A stretch of 64,000 nt of DNA. Origin: RYN-230 sp963829725 (GTDB taxonomy: Bacteria > Actinomycetota > Actinomycetes > Streptosporangiales > Streptosporangiaceae). The stretch lies in NCBI GenBank assembly GCA_963829725.1, contig CAWHJW010000019.1, positions 62,001 through 126,000 of the forward strand, given 5' to 3'. The number at the start of each line of letters is the position of its first letter. Position 1 is the first letter of the stretch. Below are positions 33,241 to 41,945 of the stretch, in pieces. The position numbers and the translations under genes are program-made. Below the pieces are notes generated by a model. It was not told the origin of the DNA. It was given only the letters and a program-made list of their open reading frames with translations, and made no database searches.

Positions 33241-34518
33241 CTAGCCGCGCGCCGACACCGCGGCGCCGGAGAGCACCGAGTGCCGGTAGAAGTCGCGGAC
33301 CCGCAGCGGGGAGACAGGCGCCAGGTTGCGGATGGGGGACCACATGATTTCCCGCAGGCACGTGGCGACAAGGTCGGAGCCGGCCACCGGGTTGAGCTCA
33401 CCGGCCGCCACCCCGCTGTCGATCACGTTGACCAGCAAGGCGAACCTGAGCTCCGCGCCTTCCTGGTAACGATCCGCGACGCCGATGTCCAGCAGGCGCT
33501 TGAAACCCTGGAGGATCTCGATCTCCCGGCTGAAGTGCCGGCCCGCCTGGTCCAGCAGCCAGAGAATCGCGTCGAGGGTTTCCACCACCGAGGAGCCCGC
33601 CTGGATGACATCGCGGTAGGCCTCGGTCAGCCGGTCCGAGAAGTCCCCGAGGATCGCGTGGATCATCGAGTCCTTGGACTCGAAGTACCGGTACAGGTTG
33701 CTCGCCGTGATCCCCCCCGCGTCCGCGATGTCGCGCATGGTGGTCGCCTCGAAGCCCCGCAGGGCGAACTGGGTGCGCGCCGCATCCAGCACCTGACCGC
33801 GGCGCTCGCCCTTGCGCTCGGCGGCCTCGGCAATCCAGCGTGCCCGGGCGTCGCCCACGACGCGGGTGGCCTTCGAGGAGTCCGCGCTGGCCGGCGCGGC
33901 CGGGGCCAGCCCGTCGAAGACGAGCGCGGTGATGCACTCCGCGACCGCCCGGGTCCCGGACGGTGCCTCCCACCCCCACAGCAGGCCGGCGTGCAGGGTT
34001 GTCCGGTGCAGCACGTACCGCAGGATCCGGAGATCGACCCCATCCATGATCGCGCCCGCCGCGGAGGCCGCGCTGATCAGGGTGCGCCACAGCCGGTTGA
34101 CGCTGGCCGGCTCGGCATGGACCACGGTCTTGAGGCTGGAGCTGGCCGTGGTCGGGGCGTCGAACAGGCTGATCTGCAAGGCCGCCTGATGCCGGAACGA
34201 GACCGCGGCGATCTCCAGGGCGAAGGCCCGCAGGGCACTCAGCGGGTCCGCGGGGACCGAGGCGAACTCCCGCACCGCGCGGACGAGATCGGCGTGATAC
34301 GCCTCGACCAGCTCGACCGCGATCGCTTCCTTGGACTCGAAGTGGTGGTAAAGGCTGCCAGCCAGGATCCCCGACGCCGCGGCGACCTCGCGCATCGAGG
34401 TGTTCGTATACCCATCGGCCGCGAAGAGGCCCGCGGCCGTCTTCAGGATCTCGTCACGCCGGCGTAGCCGGCCGGCCACGGACGCCTGCGGCACTGACGA
34501 TGGGGACGCGGTCACCAC
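33241..34518 (-). CDS. Tandem (double) TetR-type regulator, Mce3R-like architecture
   Basis: 425 residues containing two complete TetR DNA-binding domains. The first is at about 20-75 (ILKTAAGLFAADGYTNTSMR and ASGILAGSLYHHFESKEAI). The second is at about 238-290 (VLDAARTQFALRGFEATTMR, GGITASNLYRYFESKDSMI). Each is followed by its own helical ligand region. The architecture is known from Mce3R in mycobacteria, a lipid-related repressor that binds an asymmetric operator as a monomer. GTG start. The target is not evident; the adjacent genes are remnants. Confidence 0.9.
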   Translation of the reverse strand: MVTASPSSVPQASVAGRLRRRDEILKTAAGLFAADGYTNTSMREVAAASGILAGSLYHHFESKEAIAVELVEAYHADLVRAVREFASVPADPLSALRAFALEIAAVSFRHQAALQISLFDAPTTASSSLKTVVHAEPASVNRLWRTLISAASAAGAIMDGVDLRILRYVLHRTTLHAGLLWGWEAPSGTRAVAECITALVFDGLAPAAPASADSSKATRVVGDARARWIAEAAERKGERRGQVLDAARTQFALRGFEATTMRDIADAGGITASNLYRYFESKDSMIHAILGDFSDRLTEAYRDVIQAGSSVVETLDAILWLLDQAGRHFSREIEILQGFKRLLDIGVADRYQEGAELRFALLVNVIDSGVAAGELNPVAGSDLVATCLREIMWSPIRNLAPVSPLRVRDFYRHSVLSGAAVSARG

Positions 34519-34916
34519 GCCATTATCGGGCTGATCCGCTGCCTCCCGGGCCAGCAGGGCTCATCCGTGCCGCCGCATCGCGAACACGCGGCTCACCGCA
34601 TGCGCCGCCAGGCGGCCCGGCCCGCGCCCGCGGCGCCGCTGCGGGGCAGGCAGCGCTGCCCGTGCTTGCTGGAGTGCCGGCGCGGTGGCGGCGATGGCGC
34701 ACCGAGGTGGCGGAGCGCCGCGATCAGCAGCGCACGCCTGGGGCCAGATCGGGACATGCCTGGCTCCCGCCCCCGGGATCCGCCGGGCCGATGGCGCCCG
34801 CGGCCCGCATGGCGGCCAGATCCTCCGCTGCCACTCATGGTCGTTGGTCGTCCCGAGCACCAGCGTCTGGCCGTCCGCCGTCTCGTACCCGCCCTAAGGC
34901 GCGACCGCCGGGGAGC
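34519..34916. other. Gap between regulator and sensor remnant
   Basis: No supported gene. A minus-strand frame contains YETADGQTLVLGTTNDHEWQ directly after a stop and without a start; it may be a leftover of a larger gene. The remaining frames look like GC shadows. Confidence 0.35.
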
Positions 34917-35363
34917 TCAGACCGGGGTGGCCAGGTCGGCGAAGAACGTTCTCATCTCGATCAGCCCGGTCGGGGCCAGCTGGCCGCTGACCGAGTTGTA
35001 CGCACCGCGGGCCGCGACAACGGCCGCGTCGGTCTTGTGCCGGATGGCCAGGACCTGGGCCTCCGGACCCCGGCGGCCGGATCCGAGCCAGGTCAGGGTG
35101 AGCTCGCGCTCGGCCAGCAGGTCCGCTTCCAGCGGGGCCGTGGTGGGGGCGGTGGCATTGGTGAGCGCCTCATAGTGCTGGAACCGGATACGGTTGCCCA
35201 GCGTGATGGTGGCGACGAACGCCTCCAGGCCCGCCAGGGCCAGCAGCGGTACGAGGAGCAGGGCGACCAGGGTCACCTCGACCGAACGCGTCCGGGCCGG
35301 CCGGGCTAGCCTGTCCCGGGCCCGGTCCTCGTGAGCCTGGACAGGCTGCTCGCGGATGGCCAT
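34917..35363 (-). pseudogene. Truncated nitrate/nitrite-sensing (NIT) receptor protein
   Basis: 148 residues: a cytoplasmic Arg-rich start, one membrane helix (VTLVALLLVPLLALAGLEAF), then AERELTLTWLGSGRRGPE and KTDAAVVAARGAYNSVSGQL, which match the start of NIT extracellular sensor domains. Full NIT histidine kinases continue for several hundred residues; here a stop follows LIEMRTFFADLATPV. It is most likely the surviving 5' part of a sensor kinase, although a short stand-alone protein is possible. Confidence 0.5.
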
Positions 35364-35708
35364 TGACATCCCTTCTCAGTGACATCCCTTCTCAGCCTGC
35401 AAGCTCGGATCTCTGTTTTACGGCCAGTCGCCTATACATGATTCCTGCAAAGCGCCTTTGATTCTCGTGTGGCTCTAGCAGTTAGTTCATCAATCAGAAA
35501 CGTGCTTACTACTCTTCGTGATTAACACTCTCGCCGCCCGCGGTACCGGGCCGCGCCGCCCGCGCCGGCCGGCTGACCGCACGTTCACTGGCCGGCCGGA
35601 GGGATGAAAAGCCTGATCTTCACCCCCCCAGGACGAGCCACAGCTTCGGTAAGCGACGTACTATCCGGCTATCGCGGTCATGCACAAGGTCACAAGGTGG
35701 TGGGGCGG
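35364..35708. other. AT-richer upstream region of the MEDS/PucR genes
   Basis: Locally AT-rich for this window (about 35410-35530), compatible with promoters for the rightward genes. An ATG at 35604 is in frame with the MEDS gene but follows its ribosome site too closely. Confidence 0.35.
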
Positions 35709-36347
35709 ATGACCGGACTGGTGCCCAGTGGTATCGATGAGATCGGCCTGCTGCCCGGCAGCCATGTCTGCGCCTTCTACCGGGGCGATGATGACCGTGA
35801 CCGGCTGCTCAGCGGTTACTTCGGTGCCGGCCTGACCGCCGGGGACAAATGCGTGTGCGTAGTCGACTCCGCGAGCACGGCGGAGTGGCTGGCGGCCCTG
35901 CCCCGGGCTGGTGGCAGGCCCGGGCCGCTCGATGGCCAGCTGGACATCCACCTGCCGGAATCGACCTACCTGGCGGGCGGGGAGTTCACCACCAGCGACA
36001 TGCTCACGTTCTGGACCGAGAACATGGTCAAGGCGGAGGTGGACGGCTACTCCTTCTGCCGCCTGGCGGGCGAGATGACCTGGGCGCTGCGGGACGCGCC
36101 GGGCGTCGAGCACCTGGTCGGCTACGAGTCCGAGCTGAACCGGGTCACCTCCAGCTACCCGGTCATCGTGCTGTGCCTGTACGACCTGGACCGCTTCAGC
36201 GGCGAGGTCGTGGTCAACATCGTCAAGACCCATCCGCAGGTCCTGGTCCAGGGCATCCTGGTCGAGAACCCCTACTACGTCGGGCCGGACGAATTCCTGG
36301 GGCCGGCCAGCTCCGTGCCCGCGGGTCCCAGGTCGGCCAGTGCCTGA
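35709..36347 (+). CDS. MEDS-domain sensor protein (DcmR-like sensory domain)
   Basis: About 212 residues. GSHVCAFYRGDDDRDRLLSG, GLTAGDKCVCVVDSAST, the mid-part FTTSDMLTFWTENMVKAEV and the end ELNRVTSSYPVIVLCLYDLD are the MEDS pattern, first described for DcmR, where it is thought to sense hydrocarbon derivatives. There is no DNA-binding or kinase domain, so it probably works through the PucR regulator 12 bases downstream. A paralogue lies at 46875. Confidence 0.85.
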   Translation: MTGLVPSGIDEIGLLPGSHVCAFYRGDDDRDRLLSGYFGAGLTAGDKCVCVVDSASTAEWLAALPRAGGRPGPLDGQLDIHLPESTYLAGGEFTTSDMLTFWTENMVKAEVDGYSFCRLAGEMTWALRDAPGVEHLVGYESELNRVTSSYPVIVLCLYDLDRFSGEVVVNIVKTHPQVLVQGILVENPYYVGPDEFLGPASSVPAGPRSASA

Positions 36348-36359
36348 CCGGCCGCGGCG

Positions 36360-38144
36360 ATGACGGCCGAGCAGACGCCCCCGGACGGCCTGGCCCGCGA
36401 CGCCACAGCGCACAACGGCACGGGCCAGAACGGCACGAGCCGCGGCGGCGCGGCGGTGGTCCGGCTGCCCCGCCGGGCCGCCCGGGCCAGCGACGCGGAC
36501 CTGCGCGAGCGGCTGGGCGAGTTCCGTGCCCTGCTGGTGATCTCGCTGCTGATGACCGAGTCGGTCAACGAGGACCAGATCCTCGATCTCGCCGCCTCCA
36601 GTGCCCCGGGGCTCGGCCCGTGGCGGATCGAGGGCTATGCCTTCAGCGACGGCCAGTGGCACCCCGGCCCGGACCGGGCCGCGGCCGCGCCCGCCGGGCT
36701 GGCCAGGCAGCTGGCCGTGCTGGGCGGGCAGGCCGGCCCGGTGGACCTGCCCGGCCTCGGCTGGGCGTGGGCGTACCCGCTGCGCGGTGTCGGCGGGCTG
36801 CTCGGCCACCTGGTCGCCTCCTGCCCCGAGGAACCCTCCGCCGAGCAGCGGTTCCTGGTCCAGGTCATCGCCCAGCAGACCGGGGTCGCGGTGTCCAACG
36901 CGCGGCTGCACGCCCGCGAGCGCGCCACCGCGGCCGAGCTTGCCGCCACCAACGCCGCGCTCGCCGAGACTGTCGCCCGGCTGCAGCGCAGCATGGACAT
37001 CCACCAGCGGCTGACCCGGGTGGCGGTTTCCGGGGAGGGCCAGCCGGGCATCGCCCGGGCCCTGCACGAGCTCACCGGGATGCCGGTGGCGATCGAGGAC
37101 CGCTACGGCAACCTGACCGCCTGGGCCGGGCCCGGCCGGCCGGACCCGTACCCGAAGGAGTCCTTCGCGCAGCGCGAGCACCTGCTGCGCCGGCTGATGC
37201 GGGCCAGCGCGCCAACCCGGGACGGCGAGCGGCTCAGCCTGCTCGCCTCGCCGCGGACCGACGTAATGGGGGTCCTGGCCCTCATCGACCCGGAGAGGCG
37301 CGCCGACCATGCCGACCTGGTGGCCCTGGAGCACGGCGCGACCGTGCTGGCCATGGAACTGGCCCGGCTGCGCGGCATCGCCGACGCGGAACTGCGGCTG
37401 CGCCGCGACCTGGTCCATGATCTGCTGGCCGGCACCGACGACGAGAGCGCGCTGACCCGGGCCGAGGCGCTGGACTACGACCTGCGGCGGCCGCACCGGG
37501 TGGTGATCGTCGAGGGCAAGGGCCGGGCCCGGGCCAACGACGCGCTGCTGAGCGCGGTCCGGCGGGCCATGCAGCGGGCCCGGCAGGACGGCCTGTTCGA
37601 GACCTGGTCGGGCAATGTCGCGGTGATCACCGCGGGCCAGGCCGACTGGGAGCAGCTGCGCCGCGCAGTCATGTCCGACCTCGGCGGCCAGGTCCGCGTC
37701 GGGGTGGGCGGGACCGCGGCCCGGCCCTCTGAGCTGCCCCGCTCGCTGCGCGAGGCGGGCCTGGCGCTGCGCCTGCAGAAGACGCTGCTGCCCGGCAGCG
37801 CCGCCTGCGAGTACCCCAAGCTCGGCATATTCCGGATGCTGGCGGCCATCCCGGACCTGTCCGACGTGGACTCCTTCGTCCGCGAGTGGCTCGGCAGCCT
37901 GCTCGACTACGACGCGCGGCGCAAGGCCGAGTTGGTGCACACGCTCACCCAGTACCTGGAGCACGGCGGCAACTACGACGCCACCGCCGCCGAGCTATCC
38001 GTGCACAAGAGCACGCTGAAGTACCGGCTGCAGCGGATCCGCGAGCTCACCGGCCTGGAGCTGAACGACCCCGACGTCCACTTCAACCTGCAGCTCGCGA
38101 CGAGGGCCTGGGGCACGCTGCAGGCCCTGCGCGACGAGCGCTGA
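36360..38144 (+). CDS. PucR-type transcriptional regulator with GAF domain (copy 1)
   Basis: 594 residues. A GAF domain lies at about 50-195 (FRALLVISLLMTESVNEDQI, QQTGVAVSNARLHARER), followed by a coiled segment. A CdaR GGDEF-like domain spans roughly 330-470 (LRLRRDLVHDLLAGTDDESA), and the PucR C-terminal helix-turn-helix is at 530-585 (ELSVHKSTLKYRLQRIRELT). Such proteins activate catabolic genes in response to a ligand. It is followed by the CoM-pathway genes from 38.3 kb, and is strongly similar to the second copy at 41946. Confidence 0.92.
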   Translation: MTAEQTPPDGLARDATAHNGTGQNGTSRGGAAVVRLPRRAARASDADLRERLGEFRALLVISLLMTESVNEDQILDLAASSAPGLGPWRIEGYAFSDGQWHPGPDRAAAAPAGLARQLAVLGGQAGPVDLPGLGWAWAYPLRGVGGLLGHLVASCPEEPSAEQRFLVQVIAQQTGVAVSNARLHARERATAAELAATNAALAETVARLQRSMDIHQRLTRVAVSGEGQPGIARALHELTGMPVAIEDRYGNLTAWAGPGRPDPYPKESFAQREHLLRRLMRASAPTRDGERLSLLASPRTDVMGVLALIDPERRADHADLVALEHGATVLAMELARLRGIADAELRLRRDLVHDLLAGTDDESALTRAEALDYDLRRPHRVVIVEGKGRARANDALLSAVRRAMQRARQDGLFETWSGNVAVITAGQADWEQLRRAVMSDLGGQVRVGVGGTAARPSELPRSLREAGLALRLQKTLLPGSAACEYPKLGIFRMLAAIPDLSDVDSFVREWLGSLLDYDARRKAELVHTLTQYLEHGGNYDATAAELSVHKSTLKYRLQRIRELTGLELNDPDVHFNLQLATRAWGTLQALRDER

Positions 38145-38348
38145 GCGGCCGGCCGCTGCCTCAGAACGACGGGCGCTGAGCGCTGGCGCGCAGCCCCGGT
38201 ACGACGGACGCTGAGCACCTGCGCCGCAGCCCCCTGGTCCGCTAGGGCGACGCCCGGCCCGTTCTTCGTCCCCCGGTGACCTGCCCCGCCCGTGCGCCGC
38301 TGGCGATGCTGAACAGGCAGGCACGGCGGCAGCAGCGAGGGGTCAGCG

Positions 38349-40007
38349 ATGATCGATGTACGGAACCCGGACGACGGATTCAGGTCACTGCGCGCCCGGA
38401 TCGGGGCGCTCGGGCCGCTCGGTGACGGTGACCGGGGCGCGGACGGCGCCCCGCTGACCGTAGGCGAGTGGGCGCTGCTGATCGACGACATCGTTGACCA
38501 CCCGGCGGACAACACCGAGGGCCTGTGGAACGTGGCCACCCCGGAGGAGGACGACCGCGAGTACGACGCGATCTTCGTGGGCGGCGGCGCGAGCGGCCGG
38601 TTCGGCTCGGCCTTCCTGAAGGCACGGGGCGGCCGCCAGCTCACCATCGACGCGTGGCCGTTCCTCGGCGGCTCCTGCCCGCACCAGGCCTGCGTGCCGC
38701 ATCACCTGTTCTCCGAGGCGGCCCGGGAGATGGATCTGGCCCGGCACATGCAGGGGCGGCTGTGGTACCCGCCGTTCGACGAGAAGCGGGCCAGCATCGC
38801 CGAGATCGTCGAGCTGTTCAAGGCCGGGCGGATGTACCCGCACGCCATCATGAACTGGCAGTCCAAGGAACAGCTGGACATGGAGTTCATCCTGAACACC
38901 CCGGCGACGATCATCGACTCCCGCACCGTCGAGGTGGAGGGCCGGCGGTTCCAGGCCCGGAACCTGGTGCTGTGCACCGGCGCACGGACCCGGTACCCGG
39001 ACATCCCTGGCATCGGGACCAAGGGCGTGTACGACTTCGCCACGCTGATCGAGGACCTCGACTACGAGCCGAACCGCTGCGTGATCATCGGCGGCTCCAA
39101 GGTGGCCCTGGAGTACGGGTCGTTCTTCCAGGCCACCGGGTGCCAGACCACGATCCTGACCCGCAGCCCGCTGATGGAGACGGCCAGCCTGCACCACGTG
39201 GACGCCGGGCTGCGCGAGTACGTGGTCGCGATGATGGCCGACCGCGGCATCGAGATCGTCGAGGGCGCGGAACCGCTCGAGGTGCTCGGCAACGGCAAGG
39301 TCACCGGCGTCCGCTACCGGGAGCCGGGCGGCGCGGTCCGGCAGATCGACACCGACTTCGTGTTCGTCGGCACCGGGGAGCGCCCCGACCTCAGCATGTA
39401 CGCGCCGCTGGGGCTGGCCACCGACGAGCGCGGGTTCGTGATCGCCGACACGCACATGCGGACCTCCGTACCGGGGGTCTACGCGGCCGGCGACCTGGTC
39501 GGGCCGCCGATGGAGATGTTCAAGGCCCGCAAGTGCGGAGTCGGCGCCGCCCGCAACATCATGGGCGAGGACTACGAGTTCGACTTCACCTCCTACCCCG
39601 ACTTCCTGCACACGACCTACGAGGTGACCTGGTGCGGCCTGTCCGAGGCGGAGGCCCGGGACCGGTACCGGAACGTCATCAAGATCCAGATGCCGCCGGA
39701 CGACGCCGACCCGGAGACGTTCGCGCTGCCGGCCGCCGAGGGGTCGATGCTGTACGCGTTCACCCGGCCCATCCTGTCCGGCTGGCTCAAGCTCGTCATC
39801 GACGCGGACAGCCGCAAGGTCCTCGGCGCGCACCACGTCGGCTACGGGGCCAAGGACGCGTTCCAGTACATCGACTACCTGATCCGGCGTCCCGGCGGCT
39901 TCACCATGGACGAGATGGCCGAGCTGAACGAGCTGTTCCTCAACCCGGAGCACTTCATCCAGCTGTGCCGGCTCCGGGCGGGCCAGGCCAGCCCGGTGAA
40001 CCTGTAG
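38349..40007 (+). CDS. xecC: 2-oxopropyl-CoM reductase (carboxylating)-like flavoprotein (2-KPCC)
   Basis: 552 residues of the disulfide oxidoreductase family. The redox pair is in GGSCPHQACVPHHLF (Cys110, Cys115); CPHxACVPHHLF is the hallmark of 2-ketopropyl-CoM oxidoreductase/carboxylase. In place of the usual His-Glu dyad the C-terminus has ELFLNPEHFIQLCRLRAG with Phe530 and His535, the same five-residue spacing as Phe501/His506 of the Xanthobacter enzyme. FAD and NADPH motifs are intact (IFVGGGASG, IIGGSKVALEYG). It should cleave a 2-oxoalkyl-CoM thioether and carboxylate the product. GAGGGG precedes the ATG. Confidence 0.93.
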   Translation: MIDVRNPDDGFRSLRARIGALGPLGDGDRGADGAPLTVGEWALLIDDIVDHPADNTEGLWNVATPEEDDREYDAIFVGGGASGRFGSAFLKARGGRQLTIDAWPFLGGSCPHQACVPHHLFSEAAREMDLARHMQGRLWYPPFDEKRASIAEIVELFKAGRMYPHAIMNWQSKEQLDMEFILNTPATIIDSRTVEVEGRRFQARNLVLCTGARTRYPDIPGIGTKGVYDFATLIEDLDYEPNRCVIIGGSKVALEYGSFFQATGCQTTILTRSPLMETASLHHVDAGLREYVVAMMADRGIEIVEGAEPLEVLGNGKVTGVRYREPGGAVRQIDTDFVFVGTGERPDLSMYAPLGLATDERGFVIADTHMRTSVPGVYAAGDLVGPPMEMFKARKCGVGAARNIMGEDYEFDFTSYPDFLHTTYEVTWCGLSEAEARDRYRNVIKIQMPPDDADPETFALPAAEGSMLYAFTRPILSGWLKLVIDADSRKVLGAHHVGYGAKDAFQYIDYLIRRPGGFTMDEMAELNELFLNPEHFIQLCRLRAGQASPVNL

Positions 40008-40017
40008 CGGCCCGGCC

Positions 40018-40770
40018 GTGACGGGCACGCCGGGCGGCGCCGGGGGCGGCACCAGGGTGGCCGTGGTCACCGGCGGCGCCTCCGGGATCGGGCTGGCCAC
40101 CTGCGGTCGGCTGGCCGCCGACGGGTTCGCAGTGGCCGCGCTGGACACGAAGCCGGACGGCGCGGCCGGGGCAGCGGCCATGACGCTGCGCTGTGACGTC
40201 ACCGACGAAGACGACGTGGGCCGCGCCCTGGCCGAGGTCGCCGCACGGCTCGGCCCGGTCGACGTCCTGGTCAACAACGCGGGCATCACCGGCTCGCAGG
40301 CCGCGGCGCGATGCCACGAGACCCCGGTGGCGGAATGGGACCGGGTCATGGCGGTCAACGTGCGCGGCCCGTTCCTGTGCAGCCGGGCGGTGCTGCCGTC
40401 CATGATCGCCCGGGGCTCCGGGCACATCATCACGATCGCGTCCGTGGCCGGGCTGATCGCCTTCCCGGGCCGGTGCGCCTACACCGCGTCCAAGGGCGCC
40501 GCGGTGATGCTGACCCGGTCGATCGCGGTGGACTACGCGGCGGCCGGGATCCGGGCCAACGCCATCTGCCCCGGCATGGTGTACACCCCGATGACCAGCT
40601 GGCGGCTAGACCAGCCGGACCTGCGGGCCCAGGTTGAGGACCGGATCCCGATCGGGCGGGTGGCCGAGCCAGCCGAGATCGCGGACGCGGTCGCGCTGCT
40701 GGCCTCCGGGCGGCTCGGCTACATGACCGGCCACCCGCTGGTGGTGGACGGCGGTATGTCCGCGCTGTGA
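40018..40770 (+). CDS. Short-chain dehydrogenase, candidate 2-hydroxyalkyl-CoM dehydrogenase (1)
   Basis: 250 residues, GTG start 10 bases after the 2-KPCC stop. Classical SDR motifs: TGGASGIG, VNNAG, catalytic Ser in SVAGL and YTASK. The PGMVYTPMTSWRLDQPDLRA region carries Arg residues where R- and S-hydroxypropyl-CoM dehydrogenases bind the CoM sulfonate. In Xanthobacter two stereospecific SDRs are encoded beside 2-KPCC, as here. The stereochemistry cannot be assigned from sequence. Confidence 0.85.
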   Translation: MTGTPGGAGGGTRVAVVTGGASGIGLATCGRLAADGFAVAALDTKPDGAAGAAAMTLRCDVTDEDDVGRALAEVAARLGPVDVLVNNAGITGSQAAARCHETPVAEWDRVMAVNVRGPFLCSRAVLPSMIARGSGHIITIASVAGLIAFPGRCAYTASKGAAVMLTRSIAVDYAAAGIRANAICPGMVYTPMTSWRLDQPDLRAQVEDRIPIGRVAEPAEIADAVALLASGRLGYMTGHPLVVDGGMSAL

Positions 40771-40817
40771 CCGGGAGCAGCGCGCCATCAGGTTTTCGTT
40801 CAGGAAGGTGGGTCTCG

Positions 40818-41591
40818 ATGGCAGGCAAGCTGGACGGCAAGGTGGCCGTGGTCACGGGTGCGGGCTCCGGGATCGGCCGCGCGGCCGCGCTGCTGTTCGC
40901 CCGGGAGGGGGCGGCGGTCGCGGTGCTGGACCTCAATCCCGGCGCGGCCAAGGAGACCGCGGAGGAGATCGCCGGATCGGCCGGCGCGGCGCTCGCCGTC
41001 GCGGCGAACGTCGCCGACCGGGCCCAGGTCGGCAGCGCGTTCGGCCAGGTCCTGGGTGAATTCGGCCGCGTGGATGTGCTCTACAACAACGCAGGCGTGA
41101 ACAGCAGCGGCTCGGTCATCGACGCCACCGAGGACGACTGGGACCGGAGCTTCGCGGTCAACGCGAAGGGCACGTTCCTGTGCTCCCAGGCCGCCGCGCC
41201 GTCGATGGCGGTGTCCGGCGGCGGGTCGATCATCAACCAGGGCTCGGTCGCCGCGCTGGTCGGCATCGCGAACTTCGCCTCCTACTGCGCGGCCAAGGGC
41301 GCCGTGGTCGCGCTGACCAGGTCCATGTCGGTGGACCTGGCGCCGCGCGGGGTGCGGGTCAACGTGATCTGCCCGGGCACGGTCTTCACGCCGCTGATGG
41401 AGCCCATGCTGCGGGCCCGCGGCGGCGGGGACATGGCCGCCGGGCTGGCGCTGACCGTGGCCAAGTACCCGATCGGCCGGCTCGGCACGCCGGAGGAGAT
41501 CGCCGCGGTAGCCCTGTTCCTGGCCGGCGACGACTCCTCGTTCCTGACCGGCTCGGTGGTCACCGCCGACGGCGGCATGACCTCCCAGTGA
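40818..41591 (+). CDS. Short-chain dehydrogenase, candidate 2-hydroxyalkyl-CoM dehydrogenase (2)
   Basis: 257 residues. TGAGSGIG, YNNAG, the Ser in NQGSVAAL and YCAAK are the SDR cofactor and catalytic motifs. LMEPMLRARGGG supplies basic residues at the substrate lid. The ATG with AAGGTGGG upstream is preferred over an in-frame GTG at 40767 that overlaps the preceding SDR. It is probably the partner of opposite stereospecificity to the preceding gene. It ends the first CoM operon. Confidence 0.85.
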   Translation: MAGKLDGKVAVVTGAGSGIGRAAALLFAREGAAVAVLDLNPGAAKETAEEIAGSAGAALAVAANVADRAQVGSAFGQVLGEFGRVDVLYNNAGVNSSGSVIDATEDDWDRSFAVNAKGTFLCSQAAAPSMAVSGGGSIINQGSVAALVGIANFASYCAAKGAVVALTRSMSVDLAPRGVRVNVICPGTVFTPLMEPMLRARGGGDMAAGLALTVAKYPIGRLGTPEEIAAVALFLAGDDSSFLTGSVVTADGGMTSQ

Positions 41592-41707
41592 CCCGGTCCT
41601 CCCTCCCTCCCACCTCGATCCCACTGCCCCACCCACCTCCATGCCACTGCCCCCTCCCACCCCCCACCCCCCAACAAACACCACCCCCCACAAACCCCAC
41701 CCTCCCG

Positions 41708-41759
41708 TCGTGATCATGAGCTGGGTGTCGTCCCAACGACACCCAGCTCATGATCACGA
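41708..41759. terminator. Long perfect hairpin (24-bp arms, 4-base loop)
   Basis: Arms at 41708-41731 and 41736-41759 are exact complements, built on TGATCATGAGCTGGGTGTCG. A nearly identical element at 47598-47643 differs at one core position per arm, so this is a repeat family as well as a possible terminator. It stands between the SDR gene and the second PucR gene, after a C-rich tract with no gene (41592-41700). Confidence 0.7.
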
Positions 41760-41766
41760 GGGATCC

Positions 41767-41821
41767 GGGGGGACGGGCTGGCCCGGGGGGACGGGCTGGC
41801 CCGGGGGGGACGGGCTGGCCC
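41767..41821. repeat. Three tandem 18-bp units
   Basis: GGGGGGACGGGCTGGCCC occurs three times in a row (41767-41784, 41785-41802, 41803-41821 with one extra G), directly before the palindromic operator candidate at 41838. Confidence 0.8.
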
Positions 41822-41837
41822 GTCGGCGGGACGAACC

Positions 41838-41852
41838 TGTCCTGGCAGGACA
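41838..41852. promoter_or_regulatory. Perfect palindrome TGTCCTGGCAGGACA, operator candidate
   Basis: A 15-bp odd palindrome 94 bases before the second PucR gene. Variants matching 11-12 of 15 positions occur at 43738, 49147, 49179 and 59170, each upstream of a CoM-locus unit, which suggests a shared regulator. The PucR copies are the obvious candidates (inference). Confidence 0.6.
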
Positions 41853-41945
41853 AGGTCGGGTGCGGAGTTCACCCCCGGGCTCGGTTAGTTCCGGCCCAGA
41901 AAAGATCTACGCTCCGGGTGACCTGATCCACGGGGCGGTGGAAGC

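Noticed and set aside
35661..37964. A 767-codon open frame antisense to the MEDS and PucR genes
   Set aside because: Composition is Gly/Arg/Pro/Gln/His-rich shadow sequence opposite a clear PucR gene; no domain is recognisable.
38385..40433. A 682-codon open frame antisense to the 2-KPCC and SDR genes
   Set aside because: It mirrors the codon bias of the real genes on the other strand and has no family features.
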